DNA of 22,377 nucleotides, taken from NCBI GenBank assembly GCA_900557355.1, contig USSR01000022.1, forward strand, positions 1-22,377. The letters run 5' to 3'. Source of the stretch: an uncultured Bacteroides sp. (GTDB lineage: Bacteria > Bacteroidota > Bacteroidia > Bacteroidales > Bacteroidaceae). Shown piece after piece: positions 1 to 8,246 of the stretch; position 1 is the stretch's first letter; the number at the start of each line of letters is the position of its first letter. Made by a program: the position numbers and the translations under genes. The notes beneath the pieces were generated by a model. The model saw nothing but the letters and a program-made list of their open reading frames with translations, was not told the origin of the DNA and did no database searches.

Positions 1-1
1 T

Positions 2-991
2 GGAAATGGGGGTGGGGGGAGTACCCCTAATCCTGTTTCATTCTCCAATCCTATAGTCGGCAAACAGTTGCCTGATCCGACTATAATCCATGCGGCAGAC
101 GGGAACTTTTATTTGTATGTTACCCAACAGGATAATATCTATATTCCGATTTACAAATCTACTAATATGACACAGTGGACTTATGCTGGGGCAGCCTTTC
201 TGCAAAAACCGAACTGGCAGCCGGACACTCGCTTATGGGCTCCGGACATTAACTATATCAATGGCAAATATGTGCTCTATTATACTCTCGGGCACTGGGA
301 CTTGCCTAAGAATAGTTGTATCGGGGTGGCGGTCAGCGACTCTCCTGTAGGGCCTTTTACGGATCACGGAAAACTTCTTGACTACAATTCTGGTACTATG
401 CAGTGCATCGACCCTTGTTATTTTGAAGATAATGGTAAGAAGTATCTTTTCTGGGGAAGTTATAATAGTACTTCTAAAGGCTATGAAGGAGGTATCCGTT
501 ATGTAGAGTTAAGTGCTGACGGTCTATCCATTAAAGGGGCTGTTTCCGAAAAGATAGCGGGTCCTTCAATAGAAGGCATCATGGTTCATAAACGCGGGAA
601 TTATTATTATCTATTTGGCTCTACGGGTAGTTGTTGTGAAGAGGAAAGAAGTACGTATCGTGTAGTGGTGGGGCGTTCTAAAAATATCGAAGGTCCTTAT
701 GTGGGTAAAAACGGTACTGTGATGAAAGAAAATAGTAGTTATAATGAAGTAATTCTACAGGGTAATAACCTGTTTGCCGGAACCGGACACAATTCCGAAA
801 TTATCACGGATGACGAGGGTAATGACTGGTTCTTCTATCATGCCTGGCAGAAAGCGAAAATAGATAATGGTCGTCAATTGATGTGTGACCGCATACAATG
901 GAGCAGTGATGGCTGGCCTTATATTACTAATGGCACACCGGCATCCGTATCTCGTGCACCTGTATTTAAAAACGAAGAAGAAAAAGAGTAA
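2..991 (+). CDS. GH43-family glycoside hydrolase, 5'-truncated by the window edge
   Basis: The reading frame is open from the first complete codon at position 2, so the true start lies upstream; 329 residues are visible. It is a five-bladed beta-propeller GH43 enzyme, a family of mainly alpha-L-arabinofuranosidases, beta-xylosidases and galactan-active enzymes. The expected acids are present: the base Asp in LPDPTI (codon 74-76), the pKa-modulating Asp in CIDPCYFED (codon 410-412) and the acid Glu in SIEGIM (codon 572-574). A GHNSE segment further on fits the metal-site His of the fold. The visible N-terminus is a Gly-rich linker (GNGGGGS) of the kind that follows a lipobox Cys in surface lipoproteins, so the protein is probably exported; the signal itself is outside the window. 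A TTG at 68 is not a credible start because the linker would be lost. The phosphoesterase gene follows after 3 bases, so they are co-transcribed. Subfamily and substrate cannot be told from sequence alone. Confidence 0.9.
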   Translation, partial: GNGGGGSTPNPVSFSNPIVGKQLPDPTIIHAADGNFYLYVTQQDNIYIPIYKSTNMTQWTYAGAAFLQKPNWQPDTRLWAPDINYINGKYVLYYTLGHWDLPKNSCIGVAVSDSPVGPFTDHGKLLDYNSGTMQCIDPCYFEDNGKKYLFWGSYNSTSKGYEGGIRYVELSADGLSIKGAVSEKIAGPSIEGIMVHKRGNYYYLFGSTGSCCEEERSTYRVVVGRSKNIEGPYVGKNGTVMKENSSYNEVILQGNNLFAGTGHNSEIITDDEGNDWFFYHAWQKAKIDNGRQLMCDRIQWSSDGWPYITNGTPASVSRAPVFKNEEEKE

Positions 992-994
992 TCT

Positions 995-2071
995 ATGAAA
1001 CTATTCAACTATTTATTGGCCGGGATATTGTGTGCTTCTGTCACTTGTCTCCCGGCGCAGCATCGGGCTGATCCCCAGAAATTGGTCAATCCGGAATCCT
1101 TTTCTATGATTTTGCTCGGTGATCCACAGGGATATACCAAGTATGATATTAACCAGCCGCTTTTTGATCTTTGTACCGCATGGATTGCGGACAATATAGA
1201 GTCGCTTAAAATTAAAGCTGTCCTTTGTACAGGCGATTTGGTGGAGCAGAATGATAATAATGTATTAAACCGTAAGATGCTGAACCAGACCAGTCGTGAA
1301 ATGTGGGAGGCAGCATCGCAGGCTTTGAAAAGACTGGATAACAAAGTACCTTATATTATTGCCGCAGGCAATCATGATTATGGATACAAAGCCGCAGAAA
1401 ACGGTCGTACTTATTTTCCTGATTATATTCCTTTTGAACGAAATTCTACCTGGCGGAATATCTGTGTCAGTGAATTTCCTAATCGTGAAGGCAGGGCGTC
1501 TTTAGAGAATTCGGCTTTTGAGTTTGATGAGCCGGGATGGGGAAAGATTTTGGTTATAGCAGTAGAGTTTGTGCCTCGTGATGAAGTTCTGCAATGGGCG
1601 AAAGATTTGGTAAACAAGCCGAGATACAAGAATTATAAGGTGATTTTTATCACTCATTCTTATCTTGATATAGGTAATAAGCGCGTTACGAAAGATGGGT
1701 ATAAGATTTCTCCACAAAACTCGGGGCAGGCTATTTGGGAGAAACTTATTTATCCTTCTTCCAATATCCGTCTCGTACTTTGCGGACATGTGGGAAGAGG
1801 CACCGGTGAATATGAGAATAATGTGGCTTATCGGGTGGATAAGAACAGTGCCGGGAAAGATGTATCACAAATGACGTTTAATGTACAATATGTAGGAGGC
1901 GGTCCGGAAGGGAACGGAGGGGATGGTTGGCTTCGCATTCTGGAATTTATGCCGGATGGTAAAACGATCAAAGTACGTACTTATTCTCCCTTGTTTGGGA
2001 TTTCAAAATTGACCAGGCATCTGGCACATCGTACGGCACCTTACGATCAGTTTGATATTATATTGGAATAA
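995..2071 (+). CDS. Secreted calcineurin-like metallophosphoesterase
   Basis: A 358-residue protein with a cleavable signal peptide (about residues 1-22, ending PAQ). The metal-binding motifs of the calcineurin-like phosphoesterase fold appear in order: GDPQ (43-45), GDLVE (D81), GNHD (126-128), THS (H221) and GHVG (H265). The first motif is D-x-Q where many family members have D-x-H; from memory this occurs in the CPPED1-like branch, so it does not argue for loss of activity. The enzyme should hydrolyse a phosphomonoester or phosphodiester in the periplasm or at the surface; the substrate is unknown. It lies 3 bases after the GH43 stop and 39 bases before the GH2 start, so it reads as one operon with them. 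This suggests a role in glycan use, perhaps removing a phosphate substituent, which is inference only. The ATG at 995 gives a complete signal peptide. Confidence 0.88.
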   Translation: MKLFNYLLAGILCASVTCLPAQHRADPQKLVNPESFSMILLGDPQGYTKYDINQPLFDLCTAWIADNIESLKIKAVLCTGDLVEQNDNNVLNRKMLNQTSREMWEAASQALKRLDNKVPYIIAAGNHDYGYKAAENGRTYFPDYIPFERNSTWRNICVSEFPNREGRASLENSAFEFDEPGWGKILVIAVEFVPRDEVLQWAKDLVNKPRYKNYKVIFITHSYLDIGNKRVTKDGYKISPQNSGQAIWEKLIYPSSNIRLVLCGHVGRGTGEYENNVAYRVDKNSAGKDVSQMTFNVQYVGGGPEGNGGDGWLRILEFMPDGKTIKVRTYSPLFGISKLTRHLAHRTAPYDQFDIILE

Positions 2072-2110
2072 CTTGACCTAGTAAAAATACTCTTAATAGA
2101 AATAATGTAG

Positions 2111-3919
2111 ATGAGAAAAGTTGTATGTTCTTTAGTGATACTTATTAATAGTGTTTATCTATTTGCACAGTGGAAACCGGTTGGCGGTCGAATTATGACG
2201 GAATGGGCGGCGAAAATAGATGTTGAAAACGTGTTGCCCGAATATCCCCGCCCAATTATGGAACGTGCTGACTGGATAAATCTGAACGGATTGTGGAATT
2301 ATGCTATTTCTCCGGTAGGTCAAGCTATGCCACAAAGTTATGGTGGTCGGATTTTAGTTCCTTTTGCTGTAGAATCAAGCTTGTCCGGAGTGGGGAAAAG
2401 TCTTGGGGAGAAGAATGAACTTTGGTATCAGCGTCAATTCTCGGTTCCCTCCAAATGGAAAGGACATAGGATCTTATTGCATTTTGGGGCTGTTGACTGG
2501 AAAGCGGATGTTTGGGTAAATAAGGTAAAGGTGGGACAACATACAGGAGGATTTACTCCTTTTTCTTTTGATATCACGCCTGCCTTGCTGAATGGGGAAA
2601 ATGAATTGATCGTGAAAGTGTGGGACCCGACTGATAAAGGTCCTCAGCCTAGAGGAAAACAGGTTAGTAAGCCGGGAGGTATCTGGTATACTCCTGTCAG
2701 TGGTATTTGGCAAACAGTTTGGCTAGAACCCGTGCCAATCCGGTCGATTGTCAATATCAAAACGACTCCTGATATTGACAGGAATAAGTTGACAGTAGAG
2801 GTTATGACAGATCATCAGATGCTTTCAGATAAATTGGAGGTGAAGGTATTAGAAGGAAAGCAGTTGGTGGCTGTAGGAAGTTCCGTAAATGGTATTCCGG
2901 TTGAGATTGCTATGCCGTCTGATGTAAAGTGGTGGTCACCGGATTCTCCGTTTTTATATGATATGGAAATTTGTCTGTATTCAGAAAATAAGTTGATCGA
3001 TAAGGTTAAGAGCTATACTGCCATGCGTAAATATTCAACGAAGCGTGATAAAAATGGGATTGTGCGTCTGCAACTGAATAATAAAGACTTGTTTCAGTTT
3101 GGCTTTTTAGATCAGGGCTGGTGGCCGGATGGCTTGTATACGGCACCTTCGGATGAGGCTTTAGTATATGATATTCAAAAGACAAAAGATTTTGGATATA
3201 ATATGATTCGCAAACATATAAAAGTAGAGCCTGCCCGTTGGTATACGTATTGTGATCGTTTAGGGGTTATTGTGTGGCAGGACATGCCGAGTGGTGATAA
3301 GAATCCCGAGTGGCAGAATCGGAAGTATTTTGAGGGAACAGAATTTAAACGGTCTGCTGAATCAGAGGCTATTTATCGTAAAGAATGGAAAGAAATTATC
3401 GACTGCCTTTACTCTTATCCTTGTATTGGCACATGGGTACCTTTCAATGAGGCTTGGGGGCAGTTTAAAACCCCTGAAATAGCAGAATGGACAAAGCAAT
3501 ATGATCCTTCCCGTTTAGTGAATCCTGCCAGTGGAGGTAATCATTATACCTGTGGTGATATGCTCGATTTGCATAATTATCCCGGTCCGGAGATGTATTT
3601 ATATGACGCACAGCGTGCAACTGTACTCGGAGAGTATGGAGGAATTGGTTTAGTGCTGAAGGAGCATCTTTGGGAGCCGAATCGTAATTGGGGGTATGTT
3701 CAGTTTAGTACTTCCAAAGAAGCTACTGATGAGTATCTGAAGTATGCTAATATGCTGAAGGATATGATTGCACGTGGATTCTCGGCTGCTGTTTATACAC
3801 AGACTACAGATGTTGAGATCGAAGTGAACGGATTGATGACATACGACCGCAAAGTAATAAAACTGGATGAACAGAATTTGAAGAGGGTAAATACGGAAAT
3901 TTGTGAAAGTTTAAAGTAA
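2111..3919 (+). CDS. Secreted GH2-family glycoside hydrolase
   Basis: A 602-residue GH2 enzyme with a signal peptide ending at about LFAQ (residue 20). A jelly-roll sugar-binding domain (about 45-210) is followed by an Ig-like sandwich (about 211-310) and a TIM barrel (about 311-602). The acid/base is the Glu of the FNE motif in TWVPFNEAWG (N446-E447) and the nucleophile is the Glu of VLGEYGG (E508). The jelly-roll signature HFGAVDWKADVWVN is clear. There is no extra C-terminal domain, so it is shorter than LacZ-type members and closer to the compact GH2 enzymes common in Bacteroides glycan loci. Activities in the family include beta-galactosidase, beta-glucuronidase, beta-mannosidase and alpha-L-arabinopyranosidase, and I cannot choose between them. 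It is the last gene of the plus-strand operon; the next gene converges on it. Confidence 0.9.
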   Translation: MRKVVCSLVILINSVYLFAQWKPVGGRIMTEWAAKIDVENVLPEYPRPIMERADWINLNGLWNYAISPVGQAMPQSYGGRILVPFAVESSLSGVGKSLGEKNELWYQRQFSVPSKWKGHRILLHFGAVDWKADVWVNKVKVGQHTGGFTPFSFDITPALLNGENELIVKVWDPTDKGPQPRGKQVSKPGGIWYTPVSGIWQTVWLEPVPIRSIVNIKTTPDIDRNKLTVEVMTDHQMLSDKLEVKVLEGKQLVAVGSSVNGIPVEIAMPSDVKWWSPDSPFLYDMEICLYSENKLIDKVKSYTAMRKYSTKRDKNGIVRLQLNNKDLFQFGFLDQGWWPDGLYTAPSDEALVYDIQKTKDFGYNMIRKHIKVEPARWYTYCDRLGVIVWQDMPSGDKNPEWQNRKYFEGTEFKRSAESEAIYRKEWKEIIDCLYSYPCIGTWVPFNEAWGQFKTPEIAEWTKQYDPSRLVNPASGGNHYTCGDMLDLHNYPGPEMYLYDAQRATVLGEYGGIGLVLKEHLWEPNRNWGYVQFSTSKEATDEYLKYANMLKDMIARGFSAAVYTQTTDVEIEVNGLMTYDRKVIKLDEQNLKRVNTEICESLK

Positions 3920-4007
3920 GAAGCCGGATTAGCCATTTGGCTGAACAAGGCAACTCATCTGTAGCCATTCGAATTATAGATATAGTTTGCAATATTATAT
4001 AATTGAG

Positions 4008-4088
4008 AAGAGGGTATCTGAAAATGAAGTGACTCCTAAATTTTTTTGTCTAACTTTTAGGGGTCACTTCATTTTCAGATACTTTCTT
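4008..4088. repeat. Long near-perfect inverted repeat between convergent genes; IS-end-like
   Basis: Two 27-base arms (4014-4040 and 4056-4082) are inverted copies with a single mismatch, separated by a 15-base loop (4041-4055). In RNA the stem could extend to 4008/4088 with two G-U pairs. Read on the minus strand, the inner part contains TGAAGTGACCCC followed by AAAAGTTAGACAAA. From memory this resembles the terminal repeats of IS3-type elements of Bacteroidetes. It has no transposase and no good U-tract on either side, so it may be a short non-autonomous element or excision scar rather than a standard terminator. It sits about 90 bases after the GH2 stop and 16 bases after the GH106 stop and could still block transcription from both sides. 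Confidence 0.75.
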
Positions 4089-4103
4089 AAAGAATGAGAT
4101 GTG

Positions 4104-7100
4104 TCAATATTTTATTAATCTTATAGGCCCTAATAATCCAGAAGGTAGTAATGCCGAATCAGATTTGAAAAAATGGTAGGATGTATAATATTGGGGAGTT
4201 ACACCTTTTTGTTGATCACCTATTAGTCCATTTCTCCAAAGGTTGGTGACTTTTATTTCCAGAGTATTTTCTCCAGGATTGATTGCAGCGGTTATATCAA
4301 CAATAAAAGGAGCTTTCCAAAATGTGCCGCATATTTTTCCATTCACATAAACCTCTGCAATATTTTTAACTGATCCCATATCAAGTAATAGCTTATCCGA
4401 TTTTTTATAATTCTCCGGTTTGATAATAAAAGAGTTAGTATAAGTAGCAGTTCCAGAGAAGTATCGGATGGAAGGAGATGAGTAGTCGGTGAAGGAAACT
4501 AAACTATCCATTAAAAGAGATTCGGAATTTCCTATTTTAGGTTGAAATTTTACAGTCCAGTTAGAATCAATTGTAGTTAATTCTTTTTTGTGAGGTAAAG
4601 GAATCTCTTGTTTTATACGTTTAGTGGGTTTTATAAATACAACGAATACAGCATCATTTTGTACCATTGAGAATTTAACAATAGTCCGTCCGTCCTTCAT
4701 CTCATAAGAAACATCCTCTGAAAGTCCGGTTTCAGGATGCCAAATTTCAGGTTTCAATCCAGATACCCGAAAAGAAACTTCCGTATATAACTCTTTATCA
4801 GAAGGATTACTGACCCAATAAATATGACCATGATCAAGCAAGCGGTGTCTGTATTTTAAAGTTATATGTTTATTATTGCGGTATATAAAGTCCGGTTGCA
4901 CACCTGTTGATTCCAGGATTTCTTCTATAGGAGTATCGGTATAGACGTTTTTTCGGTTGGTATGCCAGATGGAAGTTACTAACGCTTTAAATTCATCAGC
5001 ATTATCCAAATTGCTTCCGCGAAAAATAGGTTCTCTGCCTAAAACAGCAACACCTTCTTCTACCAAAGATGCTATTTTTTTCAATACTTTGAGTGACATT
5101 ACTTTGGTATTCTCTCCTAATATTAAAATAGAATATTTTCGTCCGGAAGGAGCTAACAAGCACTTCTTGTCCATCTTGATATCATGCACAAATCCATATG
5201 GGTCAATAAAGTCGTATTCATATCCTGCAGGTATGTCCGGAAGAGTATGTGCATATAAACCTGTAATACAATTATCTTCTCCGTAATAGTATAAAATGTC
5301 TGCCACATTATTACCTTGTTGAAGCATATAACTACTGCGCGCAAGATAATCTATCCATACTTTTGCTTGTTCAGCCCAAGTTTCATGGCGGTTAAACCAT
5401 TGCCCGTATTGTATTAATCCAAGTCCCGGTATTTTATCATCCACAGGCTGGTGCGATGTCTCATGAATAACAAAACGATTTAATCCGTTTGCTAAAGCTT
5501 TATCTGCGATAGGCTTAATGTTTTCTGGACAACATGCATATGCATGGTGGGCTATAGCAGAGCCAAATTCAGCTGCTACAATGTTTTGTCCATAGATATG
5601 GGCGACTGAAGCGCTTTCTCTAATATCCGCTTGTCCCATCTGTTGTGATGAACAGGCACCGGAATTAGGCATCCAAAGTGCTGCCATGGGGAATGTTGCC
5701 GTTCTTTTTATTTCCATTCCATCACCTACATATACTCTTCCGTTTTCGTGAGCTTCTGTATATCGTCCTTTTAAACCATATTCTTTTACAATAGAATTTA
5801 TGCGGTCATAATTTTTACGATACAATTCTGCGATAGCCAGGCGCCAATCGCGAAGAAAACACTCGCTTTCACTTGTGTTTTCTATGATTTCGCCGGTTAA
5901 AACAGGCAACCAAGGTAATAAATCATATCCATATTTATGCTTAAAGAAGCTAGGTAACGATGGGGTCCAAGTCTGCCAATGCGCTTCGTAACTATCCGTT
6001 ATAATATATTGGATTCCGCGTTTTCCCATAAAACCGCCGGCAGCTTCTTTATACATATCCATATAAGTGCGAAAATATGAAAGCCAACTTTCCGGATCAA
6101 GTTTATCCACTTCTAAACCGGTAGCCTCGGCTGGGGCAGGATGATTGCGTTTACCTGTAAGTGAATAGCCGAAACGGTAAATGCGCCACTTCCCTTCTGG
6201 GACATTCCATTTTAAAATGCCGTTCGAGTCGAGCTTGTTCGTTAATATAATAACATTTTTTTTATCAATGGGAGTATTTGTTTCCGGTGTTGGATAGTTC
6301 ATCAGGTCGTGCGGAGAAGAAAACCCCGCTTTCTCTTCTGTGTGATTTATCTTTACAGTCGGGTGTAATACAAATTCTGGTATTTGAGTACCCGGAGCAT
6401 TGTTTGTAGGATTAGGAACAAGTACCCGGAAATAACGTGCTGTTGTTTCCGGAATAGATATGGTTTGCTGAGCATTACCTCCATCCGGAATTCCGCAAAC
6501 CATCCGATAATCAACCCCATTGTCACTACATTGTAGAAAATTTACTGTTTGAGGAGATTCTGAACGCCATTCTGTACGCAAACGGCCACTGACAAAAGAT
6601 AAAGCTCTTATCGTTTGCGGTTTGGGAAAAGAATATTCTATCCAACCATATTTATCAAATGGGTTGAACGGTAGAAGCTCGGCATTTGTAAAATCTCCGT
6701 CTGTAAGTTTATGTAGTGAGAAATTACCACCACTTGAAGTTATTTCAGCATCTAACTCATTTAACGATAATTCTTCGCTTGGCAATCGTACGGCAATCGT
6801 GGCAATATCTTCGTAATATTCGGTATAGTTGTTCATGTTTCGTATGGGGATATTTTGAAATTCCCCTGTCGTGGTATATGGGCTTGGTAGTTTCCCGGAA
6901 AACATTTTTTGACCTTCTACCGTGAATGTTCGCCACACTAGTTTTTTCATAGCATTTTTAGGATTTACCCAAGGACCTCCCGTTGAGCTCCATCCTGGAG
7001 CACTGGCTATACCGACTTCCATATTTAAAGAGTCTGCTAGATGGATGGCATAGCGGAAGGCTTTTTTCCATTTGGGAGTCATGTATACAAGCCGTTCTTT

Positions 7101-7382
7101 GACAATCGGTTTGGTATACAAGGAAGCGTCAAATTGATGAAATCCTCCTATTCCGATCCTATTCATCCATAATAAGTCTTTATAGATTCCTTCTTCCGTA
7201 ATATTACCGTCCATCCAATGCCACCATACTCTTGGTTTTGCTTCTTGTGGTGGATTAATAAATCCCTTGTAGATTTCGTGTTCGGAAGTCAAAGCAGATG
7301 CGTGTGTCTTTATTGAATATAAGGTTAGGATATAAGAAAACAAGAGTATTGTTACTATAGGGATATTGTTAAAGTGTTTCAT
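4104..7382 (-). CDS. GH106-family alpha-L-rhamnosidase-like enzyme, secreted
   Basis: A 1092-residue protein with a signal peptide (about 1-29, ending THA). The N-terminal block with RVWWHWMDGNI (51-61) and the GIGGF barrel motif (77-81) is characteristic of GH106, whose known members remove terminal alpha-L-rhamnose from plant glycans including rhamnogalacturonan II. A discoidin-like beta-sandwich appears to be inserted at about 205-345 (KYGWIEYSF and ARYFRVLVPN segments). Candidate catalytic carboxylates are E466 in TDSYEAH and E543 in YTEAHENG; this assignment is by motif position and not proven. A galactose-binding-like beta-sandwich closes the protein (about 950-1090, with AEVYVNGKICGTFWKAPF). 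Length and domain order suit the family. It is the most distal minus-strand gene, 111 bases beyond the SGNH gene. The ATG at 7382 gives a proper signal peptide; no strong ribosome binding site is visible. Confidence 0.9.
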   Translation of the reverse strand: MKHFNNIPIVTILLFSYILTLYSIKTHASALTSEHEIYKGFINPPQEAKPRVWWHWMDGNITEEGIYKDLLWMNRIGIGGFHQFDASLYTKPIVKERLVYMTPKWKKAFRYAIHLADSLNMEVGIASAPGWSSTGGPWVNPKNAMKKLVWRTFTVEGQKMFSGKLPSPYTTTGEFQNIPIRNMNNYTEYYEDIATIAVRLPSEELSLNELDAEITSSGGNFSLHKLTDGDFTNAELLPFNPFDKYGWIEYSFPKPQTIRALSFVSGRLRTEWRSESPQTVNFLQCSDNGVDYRMVCGIPDGGNAQQTISIPETTARYFRVLVPNPTNNAPGTQIPEFVLHPTVKINHTEEKAGFSSPHDLMNYPTPETNTPIDKKNVIILTNKLDSNGILKWNVPEGKWRIYRFGYSLTGKRNHPAPAEATGLEVDKLDPESWLSYFRTYMDMYKEAAGGFMGKRGIQYIITDSYEAHWQTWTPSLPSFFKHKYGYDLLPWLPVLTGEIIENTSESECFLRDWRLAIAELYRKNYDRINSIVKEYGLKGRYTEAHENGRVYVGDGMEIKRTATFPMAALWMPNSGACSSQQMGQADIRESASVAHIYGQNIVAAEFGSAIAHHAYACCPENIKPIADKALANGLNRFVIHETSHQPVDDKIPGLGLIQYGQWFNRHETWAEQAKVWIDYLARSSYMLQQGNNVADILYYYGEDNCITGLYAHTLPDIPAGYEYDFIDPYGFVHDIKMDKKCLLAPSGRKYSILILGENTKVMSLKVLKKIASLVEEGVAVLGREPIFRGSNLDNADEFKALVTSIWHTNRKNVYTDTPIEEILESTGVQPDFIYRNNKHITLKYRHRLLDHGHIYWVSNPSDKELYTEVSFRVSGLKPEIWHPETGLSEDVSYEMKDGRTIVKFSMVQNDAVFVVFIKPTKRIKQEIPLPHKKELTTIDSNWTVKFQPKIGNSESLLMDSLVSFTDYSSPSIRYFSGTATYTNSFIIKPENYKKSDKLLLDMGSVKNIAEVYVNGKICGTFWKAPFIVDITAAINPGENTLEIKVTNLWRNGLIGDQQKGVTPQYYTSYHFFKSDSALLPSGLLGPIRLIKY

Positions 7383-7420
7383 ATAATTATAATCGTTAAA
7401 AGTATGTTTGAAATTCTAAG

Positions 7421-7458
7421 TTTCTCGCAGAAAGAAGAAGTGCTTTTTCTGTAAGAAA
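7421..7458 (-). other. Imperfect hairpin between the SGNH and GH106 genes
   Basis: In the 111-base gap the segments 7428-7437 and 7443-7451 pair around a 5-base loop with one bulged base, and 7421-7425 pairs with 7454-7458 across a small internal loop. The minus-strand transcript has no run of U after the stem, so it is not a convincing terminator. It may be an mRNA-stabilising or processing hairpin, or chance in AT-rich DNA. Confidence 0.35.
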
Positions 7459-7493
7459 CATGAATCACATAAAATGTAGAGGGGTGTGTTAAA

Positions 7494-8186
7494 TTAACGT
7501 ATTACTCCCCAAATAGTCTCTGCAATCATTTGCATTCCTTCATCATTGGGATGCGTTATGATAAAATCTTGAGTGATTACATATGGCTTCTTATTTATGT
7601 CATAAAGTGTATCGCCTATTTGTGGGCGGACATTATATAGATTATCTATCCAATAGAGTGGCACGTAAGTAAGATCGTTGGTTCGTGCGGCATGAATGAT
7701 GCTCCGTTCTTTACTGTCGTTTTTCCAGAAACAACCGGTAATAATAACACGCTTTGCTTTGCTCTGACAATATTTCACAAGTCGTGAAATTGCATCTGGA
7801 AAAGTGGTAACATCTTGTACATTTTCACCTAAACGTATAATAATGATATCTTTGTTTTTGCAATAAGATCCAATTAGGGAGTCAATATCGCATGATAGAT
7901 TACGCTCCCAAGATGCAATGTTTAAGGGGGTGACAGTTGAGTTCGGATGATACTTACAAAGCATCTTTTCCAATTGATGGCAATAGTCATATTCTATATT
8001 GGAAGCAGCCATACCCCAATCGGAAAACCATTCGATATCTTCTTTTATCGGATGTTTTGTAATAGAGTTTCCTAAACAAAGGACCTGTAGCGGGTCATTG
8101 ACATTATGCGGTTGTTGGCAGGCGATAAATAACCCTCCACAAATAGCTGCAAATAGTATCTTTTTTATTTTATTGTATTTTTTCAT
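7494..8186 (-). CDS. SGNH/GDSL-type hydrolase lipoprotein (probable carbohydrate esterase)
   Basis: A 230-residue protein from the ATG at 8186, chosen because it begins a clean lipoprotein signal (basic KKYNKIKK, hydrophobic core, lipobox FIAC with C23). An upstream in-frame ATG at 8231 would only add a 15-residue tail before the signal. SGNH blocks are seen: block I LCLGNSIT (nucleophile S41), block III RLGENVQD (G120, N122) and block V THPND (H212). The usual block V Asp three residues before the His is replaced by Ile, with D207 two residues further away, so the enzyme may use a Ser-His dyad or a displaced acid. Members of this fold often deacetylate sugars. It lies 60 bases after GH127 and before GH106, which suggests removal of acyl groups that would block those enzymes; this is inferred from context. 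Confidence 0.8.
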   Translation of the reverse strand: MKKYNKIKKILFAAICGGLFIACQQPHNVNDPLQVLCLGNSITKHPIKEDIEWFSDWGMAASNIEYDYCHQLEKMLCKYHPNSTVTPLNIASWERNLSCDIDSLIGSYCKNKDIIIIRLGENVQDVTTFPDAISRLVKYCQSKAKRVIITGCFWKNDSKERSIIHAARTNDLTYVPLYWIDNLYNVRPQIGDTLYDINKKPYVITQDFIITHPNDEGMQMIAETIWGVIR

Positions 8187-8246
8187 TGTTATAACACGAT
8201 TAATATTCCGTAATGGCTGGTTCTCCTTCAAGCCAGGCTATCATAT

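Noticed and set aside
1009..1344. 111-codon minus-strand frame inside the phosphoesterase gene
   Set aside because: It is a shadow of a gene with intact metal-binding motifs.
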